Shown piece after piece: positions 53,901-64,000 of a stretch of DNA of 64,000 nucleotides (position 1 is its first letter; every line of letters starts with the position of its first letter). A program made the position numbers and the translations under genes. Source of the stretch: Rotaria macrura (Eukaryota > Rotifera > Eurotatoria > Philodinida > Philodinidae); contig OENT01000034.1 in assembly GCA_900239685.1 (NCBI GenBank), positions 186,001 through 250,000 on the forward strand. The letters are read 5' to 3'. The notes beneath the pieces were generated by a model. The model did no database searches. It saw only the letters and a list, made by a program, of their open reading frames with translations, and had not been told where the DNA came from.

Positions 53901-56900
53901 CATCGCCTTATAGGCGTTGGTTTAGCTTCTACAGAACATGGTAAACGTAAATGTTCTCCAATTTTATATGATTGTTCTGGTGCGAAAATTCCATTATTTT
54001 CTTCAGAAAATTTCGGAGGAACTAAAGAAATTTAGATCAAATGTGCAATATATATATATATATGCTGGTATGATTCAAATAATCTAACTTACTCATGACA
54101 TCAATATCATAGACAATATCGATTGAGCCAACCGTATTTGTTGCTTGACAAAAATATCGACCTTCATCTTCAGACTAGAACAGAAAGAATTTTATTAAGT
54201 AGAACAGACAATGCAAGTTGTGTATTGTACTTTAATTTTGTTGATAATAAATTTTTTTCCATTTTGTTTCACATGAGTATGTTTTTTCGTTGACGTAATT
54301 TCGTTTCCATTATGAAACCAAACTAATTTCGGTTCAGGTAAACCAATAGCTGGACACAGTAATGTCAATGTATGATTTAATATAATGGATTTTTGTTGAA
54401 GACGACTTATATTTTCTGATTTATGTTCAAAATATGGTGGTACTATGTCATTCAAATAGAACCAATAGAAAAACCAGAATATAATAATAAGAAAAACACA
54501 ACGTCCTACCATGCACAGATACATTAAATAATCGTTCTACGGAACCAGCTTTATTAGTCGCTACACATCGATAGACACCTACATCGATTTGTTTTACATT
54601 ACTCAATGTATATTGATCATTTGAATCATGTGATTCAAGTTGATTATCATTTTTGAACCACATTATGGTTGGATTAGGTGTACCAATAGCAGGACAAAGT
54701 AATGTTACTGATTTGCCGACTTTAGCTTCTACAATCGTTTGTTGTTCAGTACCAAGAATCCAAGGTGGAACTTAGAAAAACAAAATAAATCGTACAGAAG
54801 ACAAATTAAGATAAGGTACGGAAATGTTGATCATGATATTCATACTGTTAACATGCAGCTGTACGTATCTTGTTATTGTTCCAGCTGGATTTGTTGCAAC
54901 ACAATGATATTGATCGTTATCTGTTATATCAACTTTTCGAATTTCTAAAGAGCCATTTCTATGTAAATGAATGTTCATATTTTCGTTATCTATAATGTAT
55001 GACATTGATTTGAGGTATGACCTATTTTGGTGTGAAAGAAAAAGCAAACATTCTTACGATTGATCAGATTATTTTGACGAAACCATAGAATAGTTGGTTG
55101 AGGATATCCGCTAACTGGACAAGGAAGTAGAGTCGGATAGTAGATATTTGTATCGATTTCATCGTCTATAGAATCATCTGTCAAACTTGGTGGTACTAAT
55201 AAAATCAAAAATGATATATTTTCAAAAGAAAAACAAACAAACCTACAAACAATTGAATAGAATTCCTTTATATCTTTGAACTAGGAATGTTTTCTATTAT
55301 ATTATACGTGAGGTAATAGGATTACTAAATGTCAATGTCACAAATAATATTTTCTGCTTTTGAAATCAAATTATAGACTGCAGCTAAGATAATATTGTCA
55401 GATACTCGAAAGAAAACTGATTGTTGAAAACTCTAGCATTCTTTGTAGACTATTCTATTGAGAAGTATTTCTTGACGTCATCATACAATTATCTTTCACA
55501 ATATTGAATGTAAGATAATGTCATATGTGATATGTTGTATAGAATCATCAATATTTAGGGGAGAGCACTTTTTGTATTATAGATTTTTACCATATACATC
55601 AACTTGAAACGATTGTTTTGCTCGACCAATTTCATTATGTACCTCGCAAATGTATGAACCACGATCAGTTGTGTTCAAAGAATGAATAGTCAATGAACCT
55701 GTTGAATCGATTTCTATCCGATCATGTTCCAAGACAAGTATCTAAACGACAATAATATGGAAAAAAAAACGTTGTTTCAATTCATTATTTCCCCCTACAC
55801 TATCGTCCTTAAACCAAGTGACAAGTGGTTTCGGTAGACCAATATGATCACAAGGCAATACCATTGATTTTAATATAACACCATTTAAATATCCGTCAGA
55901 TTCAAAAGTAAATCGTGGAGCCACTGAAATAGACTTCGAAAAACTTGTTCGATGACTCTTTCTCTGAACTTACTCGTAACAATTAAATTCATGCTAACAC
56001 TTGCATTGCCAAATAAATTCGATGCAAAACATGTATAAATACCAGCATGATGTTCTTGAACATTTTTAATTATCAGCGAAGATCGATCATCACTCTGATG
56101 TTGACGTTCTTTATTATCATGATACCAACTAAATGAGAAGAAACATTTCATGCGCTATGTTAATGACATCGAGAAAAAGGAAGCAAAGTTTTTATAATTA
56201 CATGATACGAGGTTTCGGGTAGCCATCAACTTCACAGAAAAGCTCAACTTCTTCATTGATGTCAATTTTAACTTCTTCATCACGAATATTTATTGTTGGT
56301 TTAGCTACGAAAAACAAACAATAGAATAAATAATCAAGAAAAAAACAACAAATATTTTTCTTTATACTTCCAATATCGACAGTAATCGAGACGGATGATG
56401 ATCCAACAGTATTTTGTGCGAAACATGTGTAATTACCACTGTCATCCTCCTGTGATGCCTGTCGTATATGTAATTGTCCATTCGGACTTGTTCGATGACG
56501 AATAACCTTGATAAGATAAATTTTTATTCGATTAAAGATGAAAGGATAGAGAGATACAGAGAGAGACGGAAAAAAAACAACATTACAAGTTCGTTTCCTT
56601 TAAACCAACGTATATCAGGATATGCTTCGCCCACTACACTACACTTCAAATCAACATCATGACCAGGTGAAACAAGTACATGAGAATTCTCTGTGGATAC
56701 TAGTGGAGGCTCTGAAAATATACAAATATAGTCTACCTAGAATATATCAATGAAAACATTTACCGGCATAGATAAGTTGAGCTGTTTTCATATCTTGACC
56801 TGCTTCATTGCTTCCAATACATTCATAAAAACCTATGGAAATAAAAATTTCCAAACAATCGCTGCGGACTCTTGTCTTGTTTTCATACAAAAAATAAATA

Positions 56901-59900
56901 CCTTCATCATCTTTGATGGCCATTAAAATTGTTAAAACCCCATTATGTATTCGTATTTTAGAAGATTGCTCAATTGGATTTATATTATTTTTTCGTCGCC
57001 ATATCAATAATGGACGTGGTATACCAGCTGTGCCGACACACGTCAATGTTATATTCCATTGATTTGAATACATGATTGTTTGTGGATAAACATAAATATA
57101 GGGGATTTCTATCATACAGAATAGCATATGAATCATTATCAAACGAGTTTCACAAATTCATACCTTGCACATGTATTGTAATACGCTCTTGTGTTTCACC
57201 ACCTTCATTATGTGCAATGCACACAAATACTGATCCATCGTCTGCCTTTTGAATATTCCTAAATTTAACGAAAGCAAAAAACGATACGTAGAAAACGGTG
57301 CTTGAAAGGTAAGAAAAATTTCACGTTAATGTCAAAGTTCCATTTTCAAACATTTTTGTACGTTCTTCTGATGGTTCCATCAATACCGATGATAATAATA
57401 ATTCTCGTTTCCAGGTTAATTTATAATCTTTTGTACTTTCTACAATACAATCAATCGATACAGTACTACCAATAGTAGCAAACAATGATGTCGATGGAAT
57501 CGTTCGAATATGTGGTGACGGAGCTACATAATACATTGTTTATTCAGGTAAAAGTTACATTATTTTTATTCTGTTTTATTCAAAACCTACCGAGTACATC
57601 TACATTTATTTCACCGAAATCATAACCACTCATGCTTGATACATTACATATATATAATCCTTCGTCATCGATTTCTGTTGGTTCATTAATTAAATACTCT
57701 GCTGTTGTTGTATGTGCTCTAAAATGTAAATGCAACGTAAAAATTTTTCAAGTCAAAATAAAAATGCATCGATTACGAATGATTCGAAGTAGAAATCAAT
57801 TGTCCATTTTTGAGCCAATCAACTTGATATGGAAGTTGACTCTGTACATGACATTGAATTTTACTTGAAATATTTGATTTTACTTCAATTGAATTCGAAT
57901 CAATATTAATAACTGGCTTCAACGGAATGTAAGAAGTAAGTGCGGTCGAACTTAATCGTTGATAAGAATGACCATTACCGTCTATACCAGATAGCTAAAT
58001 GTAATTTTTGCATTTCATAATCAAATTCATTCATAAGAAACAATAGATTACTCGAATGTAGAAGAAAAAACTTTTAACCGGTGGTTCGAATTTCCGAAGA
58101 GTTGAATATAATGTTGGATTCATAGAATTCGATTTAACTTCTTCACTTAGGAGTACATTACCGAATAGATCAATCAATTCAATTTGTTCAGCATTACGGA
58201 TATTATCTTTAGTATTGATTTCAATTGTAAGATAATTTAAAGCACCTTTCATAGATAGATATAGAATAAAAAAGGATGTCATCGAGTATCTATATATTAA
58301 ATATAGAATTTACCTTGAATGGGCTGTCGACGTGTTCTAGTTAAATCAGTAACTATGTTTGATGAAAATCCATATCGAAATGTTAATCTACTTAAGCCTG
58401 TTATACGTATCGAATGTGCCGATGAAGATATGACTTGAATTTTCCATTCACCAATCTAAAATTTATATTATATTTATGAAAAATTCGTACGATATGCAAT
58501 AGTGATATTGACTAATACAAATGAATAGAAATACAGAGCTTTTTGTGACACTTAATTTTTTTGGCAATATTTAGAAATCGTTGTTTACTTTTGAATTTCA
58601 ATAAGTCAAATCGTAAACATGATGTATGATTCTAAAAACCTTCTTAAAAATAAAAACAAAAAACATGGCTCCTAAAAACCTTGAGAATCTTAATTTGTGA
58701 ATCGAATCTCGTATTCATTTAGAGAGTGCTATAAGAGAAGAATACTCATCAAGTCTCTGAGGAAATTTCATCAATTATTTCACATATTGCATCTAGTCTA
58801 CTATAAGACTCGATCTTCTGGAAAGTAAATTCTAAAAATAGCTTTTCTCCAGTAAGTACTATAATGTAACTATAATTTAATGTTGAATTCAATGCAATTT
58901 ACCATTGGATGTTTTACATTCAATATATAAACTTCTTTGAGACGTAAAAGACGCGTAAACCATACGCGTTGATTTAATGGCTTGTCTAAAGAAAATGAAT
59001 AAATGTCATCAAAGAATTCGATTGTCTTATAATAATATTAATACTTGACGGATCGATTAATGCGACTTGTGGATTGGCACCACTAACTGATATAGTAAAT
59101 TCAAGAAGTTTAGAATCGACAGCTAATCTATAGGTTTGTTTGTTACGTTTAATTTTGTCAATAACTAATAAATTAACTTTTCGTGTTTGAATTGAATGTT
59201 GAACAAAATTAAGAATCTATTAATATTTTAAAAAAGAAAAAAATAGATTCAATTAAACAGCTTAAATAAAATTCAATCAACTTACTTCGCTAACTTGCTG
59301 CTTATGTAATGTAAATACTTGTCCACTACTAGTAGCAGCTATTTTATGAAATATTTGATAGCCAATATGTTGTTGATCACCACAATCACCTGTCATAACG
59401 AATACAACCTTTTTTATTTAGAAAGAAAAAGAAAAGAAAATAATGTTTTTTTGTATTAAAATTTTTACTTGACTTTGTTTTTCTTGAATTAATTTTAAAA
59501 CAGTATCACCTAAAAAGTAATCTTTTGAACGAGCATCCGTAAAAACATATATAAATGAATTTGGTAATGATTGTTCAAGAGCTAATTTAATAGCTGTTAT
59601 CGTCATTTCTGGACAATCACCACCGCCTTGTACAATTAAATCTTGTAAACCTCGTTGAAATCGATTCGAATCACGAGTTTTTAATATTGGACCAACATCT
59701 ATGTGTATTGATATTAATGAAATCTATGTCAATATTTTCCATTCTATTTACCTGGATCACCAAATGGTATAAGTATATAATCATAAATAGCATATTCTCG
59801 TCTCAGAGTTACATTATATATATGTGTAGCACCTTGAATAACTTGTAAAAGATCATCATGCATTGATCCAGTTACATCGAAGACAAATGTTACACTTGAT

Positions 59901-59983
59901 GTACCCAGCGGTGGACTTGTTTGATAAGAATTATCAATGAATAGTATGATTGTAAATATTAATAATTGCGTTGTTCTCATCAT
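30967..59983 (-). CDS. HMCN: Hemicentin (VWA, about 27 Ig, G2F, EGF, fibulin C-module)
   Basis: Giant secreted extracellular-matrix protein; hemicentins elsewhere act in basement-membrane linkage and cell adhesion. Domain order: signal peptide ([20 protein letters not shown]), VWA with MIDAS-type DVTGSM, a conserved post-VWA region, an array of about 27 Ig domains (counted from VPP-type starts and DxGxYxC ends), a nidogen-type G2F module, a degenerate EGF, two calcium-binding-type EGFs (DINEC, DIDEC) and a fibulin/hemicentin C-terminal module. It is shorter than human hemicentin-1 (44 Ig) and has no thrombospondin type 1 repeats. Most Ig domains are split by a short intron near the central Trp, with phase-1 introns at domain borders. 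I estimate roughly 3,200-3,400 aa; the exons I checked join in phase without stops. Stop TGA is at 30967-30969. One intron (33158-43126) houses another gene. Confidence 0.93.
34016..34934. mobile_element. Tc1/mariner-like MITE with 199-bp inverted repeats
   Basis: Left arm 34016-34214 and right arm 34736-34934 are inverted copies, 199 nt each, with only three mismatches and no indels (about 98.5 percent identical). The ends are CCRGGTGTTGCAAAAG. TA dinucleotides flank both ends (34014-34015 and 34935-34936), as expected for Tc1/mariner-type target duplication. The 521-bp interior has no transposase frame, so it is non-autonomous. Arm identity indicates recent origin or conversion. Confidence 0.85.
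36426..36984. repeat. Palindrome with 246-nt arms around an assembly gap
   Basis: 36426-36671 and 36739-36984 appear to be perfect reverse complements, and both abut the 67-base run of N (36672-36738). Flanking DNA outside the arms is not inverted. Either a real hairpin or foldback element blocked assembly, or two contig ends sharing the same sequence were joined head to head. Confidence 0.85.
36672..36738. other. Assembly gap (67 N)
   Basis: Run of N placed exactly at the centre of the palindrome; true length unknown. Confidence 0.99.
39635..39924. mobile_element. Small foldback/MITE-like element
   Basis: The ends are inverted: CAAGCAGACAAACATTTGG at 39635 and its counterpart at 39905-39924. 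A second inverted block (39720-39774 with ACGCATAATTTTCACTTTCC and CGGATAAAA) pairs with 39843-39900. The left arm carries about 50 extra bases between the blocks. No coding capacity, and no clear target duplication. Confidence 0.6.
40176..42172 (-). CDS. Divergent 7TM receptor (rhodopsin-like GPCR candidate)
   Basis: Two exons, 42172-41889 and 41793-40176, joined in phase 2 over an 85-95 bp intron; 633 aa. The extracellular N-terminus has N-glycosylation sequons (NST, NDT, NGS). Seven hydrophobic segments follow: [17 protein letters not shown] (TM1, with EN where GN is usual), [20 protein letters not shown] (TM2), [20 protein letters not shown] (TM3), [19 protein letters not shown] (TM4), [20 protein letters not shown] (TM5), [19 protein letters not shown] (TM6) and [18 protein letters not shown] (TM7). 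A long third intracellular loop of about 150 residues and a long C-tail fit a peptide-type receptor, but DRY and NPxxY are not recognisable. The ligand is unknown. The whole gene lies in a hemicentin intron, on the same strand. Confidence 0.6.
44650..57960 (-). other. Hemicentin Ig-domain array, about 27 I-set domains
   Basis: Repeated units start VPPxI or a variant. They carry the first Cys in LxCxxxGxPxPxI, the Trp in WFKxG, and end DxGxYxCVAxNxAG. Approximate starts (minus strand) are 57956, 57530, 57110, 56715, 56305, 55923, 55197, 54772, 54444, 54021, 53226, 52856, 52461, 52113, 51772, 51330, 50247, 49882, 49475, 49058, 48661, 48187, 47628, 46338, 45858, 45522 and 44995. One domain (52461) has an irregular Trp region. 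A Thr/Ala-rich linker ([19 protein letters not shown]) follows the domain at 46338. Confidence 0.88.
58036..59225 (-). other. Hemicentin conserved region between VWA and Ig array
   Basis: Exons encode [72 protein letters not shown] and related segments. These match the beta-rich region that follows the VWA domain in hemicentins. An intron of about 440 bp (around 58457-58900) interrupts it. Confidence 0.75.
59282..59983 (-). other. Hemicentin signal peptide and VWA domain
   Basis: Exon 1 (59983-59752) has the signal peptide and [19 protein letters not shown], the MIDAS strand in the hemicentin form. The next exon carries [17 protein letters not shown] and [12 protein letters not shown] third has [11 protein letters not shown], near the end of the Rossmann-like fold. 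The exons join in phase (GAT CCA G|AT). Confidence 0.9.
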
Positions 59984-60222
59984 TAATTGAAAATTAACTA
60001 TATATTTATATGACTATAGAGACAATATCATGTGAATTGAATTGTGTACTTATGTAGTTCACTCTTTCGTGTATTATTATTCATATGGTTATTTTTTTTC
60101 TTTTCTTGTGCAGTTTCTTTTCTTTTTTTTGCATATCAAACCTCCAGGATGTGTTCAGTCGACAAACGAGAACGGATGAATTGATGACCTAATAGATTAA
60201 ATCAATGTGTCACTGGTTGATC

Positions 60223-60272
<50 letters not shown>

Positions 60273-63200
60273 ATATACGTATGGGGATATGCATGCATGC
60301 GTGCAAAAAGAAGCCCAGTGGGTACACGAGCTCAAAGTAGAATTGTTTATCATTGTCCCTTAATAGAATGAACAATCGATTGACTCTGTTTTGTTTTGAT
60401 TTGCATATTTAGACAATTAAACCTTCTGGTAAATCACGACTACTCAATTATATATATATATATATGATTGTTCTACTTTTGTATTCTGAATTGCCAGAAT
60501 TTCTTTAACATACACATGCCAATCAACGTTTCATATGCTTTATAATTTTTGTCTTTTCTTCTTTTGATCACTTTTTCAATATTTAACTTTTAAGATAAAA
60601 GTCTTCTGTGAAAACATAATTAGATCGGACTTGAATTTGTATTATAATTGCTTAGTAGAGGCAATAGATCCTTAAATTAATGTGATTGCAACTAAATTTT
60701 TTTTTCTGTGCTTCGTTGTAAATTTCCTGTCGGCATAGAAAAAAATTTGAGCAAAGAAAATATAAAAGGAATAATGTGGAATGTTATAACATATATTATT
60801 AAAAATTAACGAATAGCTCATTCACATATCTATACGTGTGCATATTAATAATCCAATGCGTCACGACTATTTTGATTGAGACTGATGTTTAATACGTGTA
60901 TGGAATAAAATATTCTAAATTAATGTTTGCAAAATTCCACTGCTGTTCGCCCTTCATATTGGTCTAGTAATCTTATGGTAGGTTATAGAATTCATCAGAA
61001 CTCATACTTGATTTCATATCAATACATTGCTTGCCTTCAGTTGAGAAAAATTCAACTGTTAGAATTAATCAAACAATAGTGAATATACAAATTTACGAGC
61101 ATTTACCATGTGACATCATAATCTTTAATAGCTTATCTACATCTGCGCACATGATTATAGCCAGCTCGTGAATAATAAAGTACGGTTAAATTCTGTTTTA
61201 TTTCTTTTTTTGCTATTAAATAACAATTTTACAAGTCAGTACAAATATATAGAGGAACTCTGATCATTGATCCTAGAATATAGGACTATGAGTCACAAGA
61301 GATACAGATCTAAATGAAACAGGTAAATATTTTACATGTGAATACATCTGTATCTCATCCGTACCACTATCTTTATCGGTTCTATGTAAGAATAGCAATT
61401 TTACCATGACAGAACGACGAGTGAGAAAAATGACACCCAGAGAGAGAAGTCAATCCAAGAATAGTTCGATGACAGGATTGCATGAGATGTTGCATTGATT
61501 TAAATGACATTCGATACATCATTATCGTCAACAGTTTCATTCATTCTATTCATAGACTACAGGAAAATAATACTATTTATTACATTTGTTTTTTGGATAA
61601 AAATACTCACCTATTGGAAATGTTCTTGTTTATCCGCTGCTTGTTTCTCACAGTTAGCCCGCTTTTTCGGATGAAAGAACACTAATAACATCCTGACTAC
61701 ATGCACACACATATATTTCGGCATGAAATTCGATAAACCGTAAGAAAATATGAAGATTTTCTTTTTTTTTTTGTTTTGTTTTTCATTATAGATAAATAAG
61801 GTGTATTAGGTGTCAACAAGAAAAATTCGACTTGGTAACTGATCATAATTAATAAAACAGGTAAACAAACACAAGATCCATCAAATATGGAACCTGGTAT
61901 TTTTATCAGTAAGATTGAGATATATTTTTGATAAGCATGACTTGAAAATGAAGAATATTTTTATTGCCTATGACTTTATTTGGTAAATATTTATTATCTA
62001 AAACAAGTTCTTTGGCGATAAAATTTTGCTTTGTATTTGTCTTATTCTCTTTAAAATAATAATCTATTGATGACGTTTGCAAGATTTATCAAGTACGAGT
62101 CTCGATTGAGTGTTAAAAATAAATTTAATCATCGTTTTATTTCCATTGAATCATTCATATAACTATAATCAAAGAAATTTTTTCTTATATATTTGTTGAA
62201 TTAAGTCGAATGAGTTAGATAAAAATCGCATTCTCTAAGATAATGTGTGTTGAAAATGGATTATTTTCACAAGAAACATAATAATAAAAGCCAAGATACG
62301 ACGATGTGCCAAAAAACATTTCGATTATAACAACATCTTTATATTCTTGTATATTTTAGATGTCAAATTTTTTCTTACGGCAATGGTTCCTATCTAATTG
62401 AACACGAGAACAAGTAACTCTTGTGAATAACATAAACAAAAAAGGAGAAACATGAGCTTATTGCCATGTATGACGTTTACAATAGGCATGTCAGATGAGT
62501 GTATCCGCTCAAGTTGAATGATGAAAAGAGAAAAAACGAGTTCTATAACCAATTAGTTAGTTACACGAGAGGCAGCAATAAGAGACAATGGGAAAAGAAT
62601 GATTTTACTAACTAGAAAAAATATACGTGACAAACGCTATATATGGCATGTCTGTAGTTGTAGATAGATTGCAATCTATTGTATAATATGTTCAATGAAA
62701 ATGAAACTATAAAAGATTAAACGAAGCATATCATTGCATATCATTGAATATATTCATCAAAAACTGATGCACCCTATCGACGCTTAATAATATTGAGATC
62801 AGACGAATGAAACAAAATGAGAAAACAGTATGAGAAAACATTAGTAACATAATTATTCATGTGAATGTATTAGTAATAAAATACAATGTGATAATTGGCT
62901 CATCCAGAGCAGATTTAAGTAGTACTTGAGTAGGGTTTCTCTATTTCTCGTCGCTATTCTCTCGTTCTTCTTTACAACAATTCGATCGTTATGATATATA
63001 TATATATGACAAGCAAGTAAAAGAAAGGAAATGAACACTTAGAACAAAACTAACTACCGATACAACGCACAAAGACATATAAAGATATTGCCAACAGTCG
63101 AATCTCCATAATGGCTATTGAGATTCCACCTATTTGTCACTTATTTTTTCTTGTTGACATCGATTGGCTGGCAGGTTATCTAAGTTCGGGTAGCTTTCTA

Positions 63201-64000
63201 TTCCACACATCCTTAAAACAAAGAAAATCGACTGCTTTGCTGTATTACCTATTTTCTACTTCAGCTTGTTTTCGACTTTATATGGCATTTTTTTTCTGTG
63301 TTCATCTTCAGACGGTCGATCCATATCTTTCCCTACCTATAAATATTTAAAAAGTTTGAGACAGTTCTCAGTATGCATAAGTTTGTCGATTGTTATGCTT
63401 TCATTTCCATTACATCGATATGTAAAGACAAGAGTTGTAAGTCTCAAGCGATTTTGTCGTCAACCTCATCTAATTCAATTGAACGCATGTCGTGCGTTAA
63501 CAGTAGGCAGCAACCGTCGAACTTTTAACGGTGTTTTCTTTTTTCCTTTCTTTTTCCTTTCTTTTTTCCTTTCTTTCATCATTTCTATTCTTCGCATATT
63601 TTTCTTCACATCATCATTCATTGATCTTTTTAATACCAATTATTATTAGTTTCCTTCTTCGGTTTTCTTCCCATACTTTGTTTTTATCTACACATACTAC
63701 TGTGCAACATCTGTATTCGCAGACGAATACTAATTTTTATCAAAATTTGTTTTTTTTTATTGACTCTACCAACAGAAAATTCATCAGAAATTAACATTTG
63801 TCCAATTATTATTTGAACCCATCAATTCGTTTCAACTATAATGGATTTTCAGGAAAATAGGGTATGCAATTTTCTTGATGATTTGACTTGAAAATAGACA
63901 ACCGACTAAAATCATCCACTTTTTTTCTGACACAAATGATTCTTAACTATATATGTAAGCAAAAGAAAAACAAATCAAATACATGAGATGTAAGCTACAA
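59984..64000. other. Hemicentin 5' flank, no gene recognised
   Basis: A+T-rich with simple repeats. Short plus-strand frames near 63111-63794 are rich in Phe/Ser/Leu from T-rich DNA and show no domain. Promoter elements of hemicentin presumably lie just beyond 59983, but I could not define them. Confidence 0.5.
60227..60276. repeat. (AT)n-(GT)n microsatellite
   Basis: AT run then GT run, about 250 bp upstream of the hemicentin start codon. Confidence 0.95.

Noticed and set aside
63266-63794. Overlapping plus-strand frames of 127 and 87 codons
   Set aside because: Phe/Ser/Leu-rich translation of T-rich DNA; no recognisable domain or splice structure.
1-64000. tRNA, rRNA, CRISPR or viral/LTR elements
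   Set aside because: I looked for tRNA-like arms, direct-repeat arrays, and reverse transcriptase, integrase or capsid-like frames, and saw none that could be supported.

Overview
The window is an intron-rich, A+T-rich animal nuclear genome with many simple repeats (CATA, GAT, GA/CT, AT and GT runs). Gene content (a Meis/Homothorax TALE homeobox gene, NADPH oxidase 5, hemicentin, a divergent 7TM receptor), many introns of 50-90 bp and the codon style point to a small invertebrate. My best guess is a spiralian such as a bdelloid rotifer; this is inference from style and cannot be proven from the window.

Layout. 1-5372 is non-coding, presumably 5' flank of the homeobox gene. 5373-14547 (+) is a complete Meis/Homothorax gene (about 14 coding exons, about 668 aa), including a 10-nt microexon inside the homeodomain. 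14548-18132 is intergenic. 18133-28671 (+) is a complete 17-exon NOX5-type NADPH oxidase (1158 aa). 30264-30725 (+) is a small single-exon gene for a secreted protein I do not recognise. 30967-59983 (-) is one complete hemicentin gene: signal peptide, VWA, about 27 Ig domains, G2F, a degenerate EGF plus two calcium-binding-type EGFs, and a fibulin-type C-terminal module. Its G2F module is split by a 10-kb intron holding a two-exon 7TM receptor gene on the same strand (40176-42172), a young TA-flanked MITE, a second foldback element and an assembly gap centred in a 246-bp-arm palindrome. 59984-64000 is hemicentin 5' flank with no recognisable gene.

Most notable result: the NOX5 gene carries a Kunitz/BPTI-type domain inserted in its TM3-TM4 extracellular loop. 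One exon (20945-21157, 213 bp, phase 1 at both ends) encodes all six cysteines with Kunitz spacing in the C-terminal half, on the membrane face where superoxide is made. All four heme-ligand histidines and the FAD and NADPH motifs are intact, so this looks like a working calcium-regulated oxidase with an exon-shuffled extracellular module. I know of no described NOX with this architecture.

The genes do not form a functional cluster. Hemicentin (extracellular matrix) and the Kunitz-bearing oxidase both act at the cell surface, but their proximity may be chance.
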